Shown piece by piece: positions 54,438 to 61,157 of a DNA stretch of 64,000 nt. This DNA is from UBA1563 sp037440065. Its GTDB lineage: Bacteria; Bacteroidota; Ignavibacteria; Ignavibacteriales; Ignavibacteriaceae. The DNA lies in the NCBI GenBank assembly GCA_037440065.1, contig JBBIUV010000016.1, positions 372,001-436,000 on the forward strand, written 5' to 3'. How positions within the stretch are numbered: the first letter of the stretch is position 1; each line of letters starts with the position of its first letter. The notes below the pieces were generated by a model. It was not told the DNA's origin. It saw only the letters and a program-made list of their open reading frames with translations, and did not search any database. The translations under genes and the position numbers were made by a program.

Positions 54438-54998
54438 ATGCCGGAAGAAAATTCTGATTCAGATTATGATTTAGTTCACCGCTTTCTCAATGGCGATGAA
54501 CAGTCTTTCAATCAACTTGCACGAAAATACCAGGCTAAAATATACTGGCATGCAAGAAGAATGACGGGAAATCATTTAGATGCCGATGAGATTGTACAGG
54601 AAGTTTTATTGGTGATTTTTAACAAACTGAAGAATTTTAATTTCAAATCTTCGTTATTTACATGGATTTACCGGATCACCATTACCAGAAGCATCAATTA
54701 TATTAAGAAGCAAAAATTGCGAAGATTTATTTCGTTCGATTCGCCGGAAAATATTGGTTTAGCATCCGACGAAAATGTAGTTAAAAATATTCAAGACAAA
54801 GAGAAATTAAAAAAATTGGATAAAGTGCTGCAACATTTGCCGGAGAAACAAAGAGAAATATTTATTCTCCGTCATTTTGATGAATTGAGTTATGAAGAAA
54901 TCGCTCAACTAACCGGTAAAAGTGTCGGCGGACTGAAAGCAAATTATTTTCATGCGTTTGAAAAAGTAATTAAACTGATGGACAACAAAAATGGATAA
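54438..54998 (+). CDS. ECF-type RNA polymerase sigma factor
   Basis: 186 residues. Region 2 reads FNQLARKYQAKIYWHARRMT and DADEIVQEVLLVIFNKLKNF, with SLFTWIYRITITRSIN; region 4 reads LQHLPEKQREIFILRHFDEL SYEEIAQLTG KSVGGLKANYFHA. Region 3 is missing, as in ECF factors. It overlaps the next gene (an apparent anti-sigma) by 8 bases. The divergent and downstream Spy-like genes suggest it answers envelope or metal stress. Confidence 0.92.
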   Translation: MPEENSDSDYDLVHRFLNGDEQSFNQLARKYQAKIYWHARRMTGNHLDADEIVQEVLLVIFNKLKNFNFKSSLFTWIYRITITRSINYIKKQKLRRFISFDSPENIGLASDENVVKNIQDKEKLKKLDKVLQHLPEKQREIFILRHFDELSYEEIAQLTGKSVGGLKANYFHAFEKVIKLMDNKNG

Positions 54999-55581
54999 GC
55001 AAACATTCGAAAGATTTGACAAAACTTTTCCTCTACAAGGAATTGAGGTTGAAAATCGCGGTGAAGATTCCAAAAATTCTGGAGAGCTAAATCAACTTAA
55101 CAAAATTTCAAAAGAACTCTCTTTACTTAACTCCGTTGATGTTGATCAAAATTATTTATCAACCATTCTTCCTAAATTTTATGAGAAACAAGAGAGGCGA
55201 AGATATCAATTTTCTTTTGGGAAATTAGTCTACAGCGCTACGTTGGCAGTTACAACTATTGTTATTGTGTTTGTTTCGTTCAGAAACATCCCAAAGACCG
55301 AAATGGTCTTTCAGAATAATGGAACACAGACGCAAATTTCTTCTTATTCGGAAGATTCGTATATCGCTTCGGCTGATCAGTTTTCCGATACTGTGGTAGA
55401 TGACACAAATCTTCAAACCGAAATTGATAATTCGATTACTCAATCTATATCGGCAAACGGCTCTGGCAGCAGTTATAATCTGATAAAAAATGATACCGAC
55501 TACGATAAAGTTCTCACTCAATTAAATGATGAAGAACTTGAAAATATTTATTCACAACTTCAAGATGTAAAAATATTATAG
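54991..55581 (+). CDS. Putative membrane anti-sigma factor
   Basis: 196 residues with one membrane segment at about 77-97 (FGKLVYSATLAVTTIVIVFV). The cytoplasmic part is about 75 residues and lacks a clear zinc HxxxCxxC motif. The outside part is acidic and Ser-rich and ends with LTQLNDEELENIYSQLQDVK, a segment seen in related Bacteroidota proteins near ECF sigma genes. Position, overlap with the sigma gene and topology support an anti-sigma role; no family motif proves it. The next gene follows 7 bases later. Confidence 0.65.
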   Translation: MDKQTFERFDKTFPLQGIEVENRGEDSKNSGELNQLNKISKELSLLNSVDVDQNYLSTILPKFYEKQERRRYQFSFGKLVYSATLAVTTIVIVFVSFRNIPKTEMVFQNNGTQTQISSYSEDSYIASADQFSDTVVDDTNLQTEIDNSITQSISANGSGSSYNLIKNDTDYDKVLTQLNDEELENIYSQLQDVKIL

Positions 55582-55588
55582 GTGTGAT

Positions 55589-56077
55589 ATGAAAATCTAT
55601 TTAATCTTATTGCTCTTTTTCGCTTTTATTATTTCAAGCGAGATATTTGCTCAACCTCACCACATGGGAGACAGAAAAGGGAAGGCACGCGAAAAAATTG
55701 ACCAATTGGAAAAGATAAAGATTATTGAAACTCTCAATATGGATGAAGAGGTGAGCGTCAAGTTTTTCGCCAAAAGAAATGAATTCCGTGAGCGCGGAAA
55801 AAAATTAAATGATAAAATTGACAGTCTTTCCCATTTCATTGGAGAAAAAACTGTTGCGACAGACGACAAAACCAGTGACGCGGAATGGGAAAAACTCATT
55901 GATGAATTTGTTTCTATCGAAAAGAAATTACAGAATAATAAACTGGAGTTTTTAAATTCAATCCAGAAAATTCTTTCTCCAAAGCAAGTAGCCCAGTTTT
56001 TAGCTTTTGAGAGAAGATTCCGAGATGAAGTACAGGAAATTCTTTTGCGCGGAAGAAGAAGACCGATTCCTGAATAA
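55589..56077 (+). CDS. Spy/CpxP-like periplasmic helical protein
   Basis: 162 residues with a signal peptide (MKIYLILLLFFAFIISSEIFAQ). The rest is helical: LNMDEEVSVKFFAKRNEFRE, a long charged stretch, then IQKILSPKQVAQFLAFERRF, the LT/SPxQ-type motif of Spy-like proteins, and an Arg-rich tail. A role as a periplasmic sensor or chaperone in the sigma module is inferred from its place as last gene. It is a different subtype from the divergent Spy-like gene. Confidence 0.75.
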   Translation: MKIYLILLLFFAFIISSEIFAQPHHMGDRKGKAREKIDQLEKIKIIETLNMDEEVSVKFFAKRNEFRERGKKLNDKIDSLSHFIGEKTVATDDKTSDAEWEKLIDEFVSIEKKLQNNKLEFLNSIQKILSPKQVAQFLAFERRFRDEVQEILLRGRRRPIPE

Positions 56078-56094
56078 AAAATTCGTTCAATTTC

Positions 56095-56125
56095 TTGCAT
56101 ATCTTCGAAGAAGAACGTAATTTTG
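56095..56125 (+). promoter_or_regulatory. Predicted Bacteroidota-type promoter for tRNA-Leu
   Basis: TAATTTTG (56118-56125) fits the TAnnTTTG -7 consensus; a TTG (56095-56097) lies 20 bases upstream, near the usual -33 place. Transcription would start about 7 bases before the tRNA. Confidence 0.45.
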
Positions 56126-56138
56126 TGCTCCTTTTTCT

Positions 56139-56222
56139 GCGGAAGTGGTGAAATTGGTATACACGCTACTTTGAGGGGGTAGTGCCCGTTAGGGCGTAGG
56201 GGTTCAAGTCCCCTCTTCCGCA
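56139..56222 (+). tRNA. tRNA-Leu (anticodon GAG)
   Basis: The acceptor arms GCGGAAG (56139-56145) and CTTCCGC (56215-56221) pair fully, with discriminator A at 56222. The anticodon stem CTACT/GGTAG encloses loop TTGAGGG with anticodon GAG at 56173-56175, which reads CTC and CTT codons. A long variable arm (GCCCGTTAGGGC) marks a class II tRNA, and the T arm reads GGGGTTCAAGTCCCC. The 3' CCA is not encoded (the DNA reads CAC), so it must be added by the CCA enzyme. A T-run follows and may end transcription. Confidence 0.97.
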
Positions 56223-56238
56223 CACTTTTTTCCTGTCA

Positions 56239-56424
56239 TTAATCTTCTATTTGAAAACTACGATTTACTTTACCTAACTTTAGCATTAAATTGAAAGATT
56301 TCGGTAAATAGCTAATTGTGATATTCGATATAAAAAATTTCTTATTTTTAATTTGAAAATTAGCTTTCCTCCACCTTGGCAGAATCATCTTTACAAATTC
56401 TTGGTTTAAGTGATTTAAGTCCAT
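56239..56424 (-). CDS. Doubtful small open frame
   Basis: A 61-codon frame lies in the 269-base gap between the tRNA and alr. AAAGGAAAG stands just before its ATG on the minus strand, which is the only support. The product is basic and shows no recognised motif. It may be real, a gene remnant, or chance. Apart from this, the gap holds only AT-rich sequence and the alr leader. Confidence 0.2.
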   Translation of the reverse strand: MDLNHLNQEFVKMILPRWRKANFQIKNKKFFISNITISYLPKSFNLMLKLGKVNRSFQIED

Positions 56425-56483
56425 TCTTTCCTTTGTTTCTCTTTTGTAGAAAAACTATATTTTAGAAGGAAAAAATAAACATT

Positions 56484-56492
56484 ATGAGTTGA
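56484..56492 (+). promoter_or_regulatory. Two-codon upstream frame overlapping the alr start
   Basis: ATG AGT TGA (56484-56492) ends in a TGATG junction whose last ATG is the start of alr. AAGGA (56466-56470) lies 13 bases before the first ATG and 21 before the second. Translation of alr could occur by re-initiation; this may also be chance. Confidence 0.3.
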
Positions 56493-57616
56493 TGCGTCCG
56501 ACAATAGCTGAAATAAATCTTGCCAATTTAAAAACGAATTATTTAGCAATAAGAAAAAAGACAAAAACTAAAGTCCTTGCTGTGGTTAAAGCAGATGCAT
56601 ACGGACACGGATATGAAGAAGTGGTTTCTGCACTAAATTCTTTAAATGAAAAACCGGAATACTATGGTGTAGCGCTTGCTGAAGAAGGAATTGCATTAAG
56701 AAAGTTAAAAATCAAGCAACCGATCTTGATATTTGAACCGCCAAACCCATATAATGTTGATGCAATTATTAAGTATGATTTGATTCCAACAGTTTTTTCC
56801 ATTGAACACGTTCAGTTACTTGAAGATAAACTTGAGGTAGGGAATCGATTAGCTAAAAGAAAAGCATTTAAAATTCATATTAAAATTGATACGGGGATGG
56901 GACGACTTGGAATTCCTCTCAAAGACGCTTTTCCTTTTATCGAGAAAATCGCTAAAAACGAAAAGTTTATTTTGGATGGAGTATATTCCCACTTTGCGAC
57001 CTCCGATGAAAAAGATAAAACATTCGCTAAACTTCAATTAAAACGTTTCAATGCCGTTCTTTCTGGACTTAAAACGAAAAATATTAATCCAAACAACGCA
57101 CATATCGCTAATAGTGGAGCAATACTAACCATGCCGGAATCATATTTAGATATGGTTCGTCCGGGAATATCGTTATACGGTTATCCTCCTTCTTCTGAAA
57201 TAAAATCTGCACTAAAATTAGAACCGGTGATGTCTTTAATCTCTGAAGTTGCTTCTTGCAGATGGTATGAAAAGGGTGAATCAGTGAGTTATGGAAGGAA
57301 GTATCTCCTTAAGAAAAGATCGCAAATCATTTCAGTTTCAATAGGTTACGCTGATGGTTTAAATCGTAATTTATCAAACAAAATATTTTGTATTATTAAA
57401 GATAAAGTTTTCCCACAAGTTGGGAGTGTTACAATGGATAGAATCATGTTCGATGTTGGCGAAGCGAAAATTAAAATTGGAGAAAAAGTAATTCTGCTTG
57501 GAGAAAGTAAACATCATAAAATTGACGGATGGGATTGGAGCAAGATCTTAAACACAATCCCTTACGAAATTACTTGCAATATTTCTAAACGCGTTCCAAG
57601 AGTGTATCTTAATTAA
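56492..57616 (+). CDS. alr: Alanine racemase
   Basis: 374 residues from the ATG at 56492. The PLP lysine is Lys33 in VLAVVKADAYGHG; the catalytic tyrosine region is VSIGYADGLNR, and GVYSHFATSDE, GISLYGYPPS and GSVTMDRIMFDVG are further family marks. It makes D-alanine for peptidoglycan. Its stop overlaps the next start (TAATG). The only ribosome site is distant, with a two-codon frame in front. Confidence 0.95.
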   Translation: MRPTIAEINLANLKTNYLAIRKKTKTKVLAVVKADAYGHGYEEVVSALNSLNEKPEYYGVALAEEGIALRKLKIKQPILIFEPPNPYNVDAIIKYDLIPTVFSIEHVQLLEDKLEVGNRLAKRKAFKIHIKIDTGMGRLGIPLKDAFPFIEKIAKNEKFILDGVYSHFATSDEKDKTFAKLQLKRFNAVLSGLKTKNINPNNAHIANSGAILTMPESYLDMVRPGISLYGYPPSSEIKSALKLEPVMSLISEVASCRWYEKGESVSYGRKYLLKKRSQIISVSIGYADGLNRNLSNKIFCIIKDKVFPQVGSVTMDRIMFDVGEAKIKIGEKVILLGESKHHKIDGWDWSKILNTIPYEITCNISKRVPRVYLN

Positions 57617-58485
57617 TGGAATTGAAGAAACAATATATTATTCAAACGATCAGCGTTGCGGCAAATAATTTGCGGTTGAGCAGCGAGAAGATTGAAGTGC
57701 TTGGACTTCTAAAGGAAACTATTCTCAATTCAAGCGATTTAGAAAATATGATTGCATCAATGAAGAAGATCACCCAGTTTGCAAAATTGGCGATCAAACT
57801 TCAAGAGATTTATAATTTTCTGAAAATGAACAAAATTGATTTTCTTAAACTTTCCGAGAAATTTAAAGAACATACACAACTTGTTGTTAAAGATCTCAAT
57901 TTAGTCCTTGATGCATTGAATCCGAGTTCTTACAAAGAAATTATTAAGAAGTTAGAAGAGTTTGATCAGAGCAGTGTGATTGTCGAAAAGAAAGATGAAG
58001 CCTTTACTATCGATATGACAGAAAGAAAAAGTTCACTTTCGGAAAGAATAAAAACTGATAAAATAAAAGAGAATTATATTTTCGAAGAAGACGCAAACGA
58101 TGGTCATCTTTTCTTTCAAAATTTTGAAGCTACCATTCTTAAACCGGTAAAGGAAATCGAAACGGTATTAAAAAATCTTGGGAACGGGGAAGTTAAAGCA
58201 ATAGAGCTCGGGCAGTATGAATCAGTTATGAAAGTTAACGCTTCGTTATCAGAAAAATTCGGGACTGAAATAACTACCGAAATGCACAAAATCTTAGCGA
58301 AGGCATTTCGGATGCTCCAATTCAAGGAATTGAAACCTGAACGAGAGATAATTGAAGCTATGCGTGCTTGCTTGATAGTCATCGTAGCTCTGGTTAGGAA
58401 TAAAGATATCGATATTACTTACTACTTAAACAAAGCTGAAGACTTTGGGAAAAAATTACAAACTTTAAAAATGAGGAATAGTTAA
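57616..58485 (+). CDS. Unknown helical protein coupled to alr and a mannose-1-phosphate guanylyltransferase
   Basis: 289 residues, not recognised. Predominantly helical and charged, with no signal peptide. The middle (about 125-165) is Lys/Ser/Asp-rich and probably disordered, dividing the protein in two helical halves. One weakly hydrophobic stretch near the end (ACLIVIVALV, about 258) is short for a membrane span. It shares one base with alr upstream and one with the guanylyltransferase downstream (TAATG in both), so it is translated with two cell-envelope precursor genes. A structural or regulatory role in envelope synthesis is only a guess. Confidence 0.75.
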   Translation: MELKKQYIIQTISVAANNLRLSSEKIEVLGLLKETILNSSDLENMIASMKKITQFAKLAIKLQEIYNFLKMNKIDFLKLSEKFKEHTQLVVKDLNLVLDALNPSSYKEIIKKLEEFDQSSVIVEKKDEAFTIDMTERKSSLSERIKTDKIKENYIFEEDANDGHLFFQNFEATILKPVKEIETVLKNLGNGEVKAIELGQYESVMKVNASLSEKFGTEITTEMHKILAKAFRMLQFKELKPEREIIEAMRACLIVIVALVRNKDIDITYYLNKAEDFGKKLQTLKMRNS

Positions 58486-59549
58486 TGAAAGTGTTTGCCG
58501 TAATTATGGCTGGTGGAGTTGGATCTCGTTTTTGGCCGAGGAGCCGGGAAAAATCACCTAAACAGTTATTGAAAATATTTGATGAAAGAACGATGATCCA
58601 GAATACGGTTGATAGACTGCAAGGACTTGTAAATCAGCAAAACATTTTTATTGTTACGAACAAATTACAAAAAGGGGAAATCTGCAATCAGCTCCCTGAA
58701 ATTCCTTCTCAAAATATTATTGAAGAACCATTCGGACGGAATACCGCTGCAGCAATCGGTCTAGCTTCAGTTTTAATCAGAAAAATTGAACCGGAAGCAG
58801 TTATTATTGTCCTGCCGGCAGATCATATCATTCGCGAGAAAGATATTTTTCAAAATTCATTACATACTGCAGCAAATTATGCAAATGTATCGGGCGGATT
58901 ATTAACGATCGGAATTCCACCGACACGGCCTGAAACGGGGTATGGTTACATTCAAATAGATGAGAATGAGGTTGAAGCCAATATATGTAAAGTTTTAACC
59001 TTTGCTGAAAAACCTAATTACGAAACCGCGTTAAATTTTGTTCAAAGCGGTGATTTCCTCTGGAACAGCGGAATGTTTGTTTGGAGAGCCGATGCAATTT
59101 TAAATGAAATATCTTTTCTAATGCCGGAGCTTTTTAAAGCTTTGAACAATATCGCAGCGTCAGATGCTTTATCTTTTGAGAAAACTTTGTTGGATGAATA
59201 TGGTCAATTACGGAGTGTTTCTATCGATTACGGAATCATGGAAAAGTCGAACAAGGTATTTTTAATAAAAGGGAAATTTACCTGGAGTGATGTTGGAAGC
59301 TGGGAAGAAGTACATCAACTTTCAGGTAAAGATAAAAATGACAATTCACTAGTTGGACAAGTTTATACTGATAAGACTTCTGATTCTTACATTTATTCAC
59401 CATCAAAATTCACTGCCGTAATTGGATTGGATAATGTAATTGTTATCAATACCGATGATGCACTTCTTGTATGTAAAAGAGAATATGCACAAGATGTTAA
59501 AAAAGTTGTTGATTACATCAAATTGAATAAGTTGAACGATTATCTTTAA
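58485..59549 (+). CDS. Mannose-1-phosphate guanylyltransferase
   Basis: 354 residues of the ManC nucleotidyltransferase type without the C-terminal isomerase domain. VIMAGGVGSRFWPRSREKSPKQLL is the nucleotide-binding signature, then IIEEPFGRNTAAAIGLAS, VLPADHII, FAEKPNYETA, LWNSGMFVWRAD and FTWSDVGSWEEV. It makes GDP-mannose for surface glycans. It is coupled to the unknown gene upstream and lies 1 base before the RpiB-like gene. Confidence 0.93.
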   Translation: MKVFAVIMAGGVGSRFWPRSREKSPKQLLKIFDERTMIQNTVDRLQGLVNQQNIFIVTNKLQKGEICNQLPEIPSQNIIEEPFGRNTAAAIGLASVLIRKIEPEAVIIVLPADHIIREKDIFQNSLHTAANYANVSGGLLTIGIPPTRPETGYGYIQIDENEVEANICKVLTFAEKPNYETALNFVQSGDFLWNSGMFVWRADAILNEISFLMPELFKALNNIAASDALSFEKTLLDEYGQLRSVSIDYGIMEKSNKVFLIKGKFTWSDVGSWEEVHQLSGKDKNDNSLVGQVYTDKTSDSYIYSPSKFTAVIGLDNVIVINTDDALLVCKREYAQDVKKVVDYIKLNKLNDYL

Positions 59550-59550
59550 A

Positions 59551-60198
59551 ATGAAAAAAGTAATTACCGAATCGGATGTTATTTTAAGTTATAAAAGCAA
59601 AGGGAAAATTCTCTCCATTGGAGAAGCTGATATTCTTACTCCATCAGCTAAAGATAAAATAAAAGATTTGGGAATTACGATTGTTAAAAAAGTTGCTGCT
59701 GATAAAATCGAAACACCTTTTCAGCAGACCTTCTCAACAAGAGAAATAAAAAACATTGTTGTCCTCGGCTGCGATCATACCGGACTTTTGGTTAAAACTA
59801 TGCTGGCAAAAATTCTTGTAGAAAAGGGTTACAAAATTCAAGATGTTGGAACGTTTGATGAATCATCCTGTGATTATCCCGATTTTGCTTTTACTGTAGC
59901 AAAAAAAGTAAAAAACGGCGAAGCAGATTTTGGAATTCTTGTAGATGCAACTGGAATTCCATCAGCAATAACAGCTAATAAAATAAAAGGAATACGCGCA
60001 GCAACTTGTTATAATGAATTCAGTGCAAAAAGCGCGCGTGAACATAACAACGCGAACATTCTGGTCCTTGGGGCAAAAGCGCTCGGTGAGGAAACTATCA
60101 AAGGTATTTTGGAAACTTGGCTTACTACGAAGTTCGGCGGTGGCAGACACCAGAAGCGACTTGATAAAATAACAGCTATTGAAAATCAAAATTCTTAA
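59551..60198 (+). CDS. RpiB/LacAB-like sugar-phosphate isomerase family protein, altered active site
   Basis: 215 residues. Residues 1-60 are an extension (SKGKILSIGEADILTPSAKD, LGITIVKK). The RpiB core starts near 67: VLGCDHTGLLVK (Asp75-His76), SCDYPDFA, ILVDATGIPSAITANKIKGI, and AREHNNANILVLGAKALG. The residue aligned with the catalytic Cys of the E. coli CGTG motif is Asp132 here, so proton transfer must differ or the activity is changed. Its neighbours (GDP-mannose synthesis, TolB-like protein) give no clear pathway. True ribose-5-phosphate isomerase activity is therefore uncertain. Confidence 0.8.
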   Translation: MKKVITESDVILSYKSKGKILSIGEADILTPSAKDKIKDLGITIVKKVAADKIETPFQQTFSTREIKNIVVLGCDHTGLLVKTMLAKILVEKGYKIQDVGTFDESSCDYPDFAFTVAKKVKNGEADFGILVDATGIPSAITANKIKGIRAATCYNEFSAKSAREHNNANILVLGAKALGEETIKGILETWLTTKFGGGRHQKRLDKITAIENQNS

Positions 60199-60211
60199 CT
60201 CCGGAGTTTAA

Positions 60212-61153
60212 ATGAAAAATGTTTTTATAATTGTTTTTCTTTTTCTACTTTCTATTCAACTGGTAACAGAAGCACAATCAATAAAAGTTAAAGAAAGGAA
60301 AGAAATAACGATTCCGGAAGTGGGAGAACATTTCTTTCCCCGTTTTGCAGCCAATGATTCTACAATATTTTTTACTAGATCATATTATCAGGGGATTGAA
60401 TCAATTAATCTTGTCACCAACGAATTCAAAACTATAACAACGGAACAAGGTTCTGGTTTTGAATTTCAATTTTCTAATGATGGGAACAAAATCTTTTATC
60501 GTACAGATGAATATTTACAAGGGAAAAAGTATTCGGATATTAAATCTCTTAATCTTCGTACAAACAAAATTGAACTGCTTGAAAGCCGCAAGAGAAATCT
60601 TTCCACTCCAAAAATTCTAAAAAGCGGAGACTGCATTTACAAAAGCGATGCAGATATAACTGTAAATAATAAACTGAAACAAACCACACAGCTTAACGTA
60701 ATTCCGCAAGATACCATGTTGTTCTACAGCGATAACAATTTGATTTTGTTGATCAACGGTGAAAGAAAAATTTTTAATCCGTTTGGAGACGGAAGTTATC
60801 TTTGGTCATCATTATCGCCAGACAAATCAAAAATTCTTTTCACTTTTATGGGAAAAGGAACGTATATAACTGATATAACAGGTAACATTCTTCTTGAAGT
60901 TGGCTATGCCAATGCTCCAAAATGGTCGCCGGATGGTAAGTGGATAGCTTATATGGATGACAAAGATGATGGTGTGAAAATCATTTCTTCAGAAATATTT
61001 GTGGTCTCTTCTGATGGAAGTGAAAAAATTAAACTTACCGATAGCAAAGAAATACATGAACAATTCCCCGAGTGGTCTCCATCGATGAACGCCCTGGTTT
61101 GTCATACCGCCGATGGGAAAATCGTTTATCTTTCTTTAGAAAAAAATTATTAG
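60212..61153 (+). CDS. Secreted TolB-like beta-propeller protein
   Basis: 313 residues with a signal peptide (MKNVFIIVFLFLLSIQLVTEAQ). WD40-like PD40 blades are visible: FEFQFSNDGNKIFYRTDEY, YLWSSLSPDKSKILFTFM, PKWSPDGKWIAYMDDKDDG and PEWSPSMNALVCHTADGK. This is the propeller of TolB-type proteins without the TolB N-terminal domain. It is 4 bases before the amidase gene and both are exported, so they may act together in the envelope. No enzymatic motif. Confidence 0.82.
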   Translation: MKNVFIIVFLFLLSIQLVTEAQSIKVKERKEITIPEVGEHFFPRFAANDSTIFFTRSYYQGIESINLVTNEFKTITTEQGSGFEFQFSNDGNKIFYRTDEYLQGKKYSDIKSLNLRTNKIELLESRKRNLSTPKILKSGDCIYKSDADITVNNKLKQTTQLNVIPQDTMLFYSDNNLILLINGERKIFNPFGDGSYLWSSLSPDKSKILFTFMGKGTYITDITGNILLEVGYANAPKWSPDGKWIAYMDDKDDGVKIISSEIFVVSSDGSEKIKLTDSKEIHEQFPEWSPSMNALVCHTADGKIVYLSLEKNY

Positions 61154-61157
61154 GCTG

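Noticed and set aside
55657..56223. Minus-strand 188-codon frame over the Spy-like gene and tRNA-Leu
   Set aside because: It runs through a complete tRNA gene and antisense to a signal-peptide protein with good features; a chance frame.
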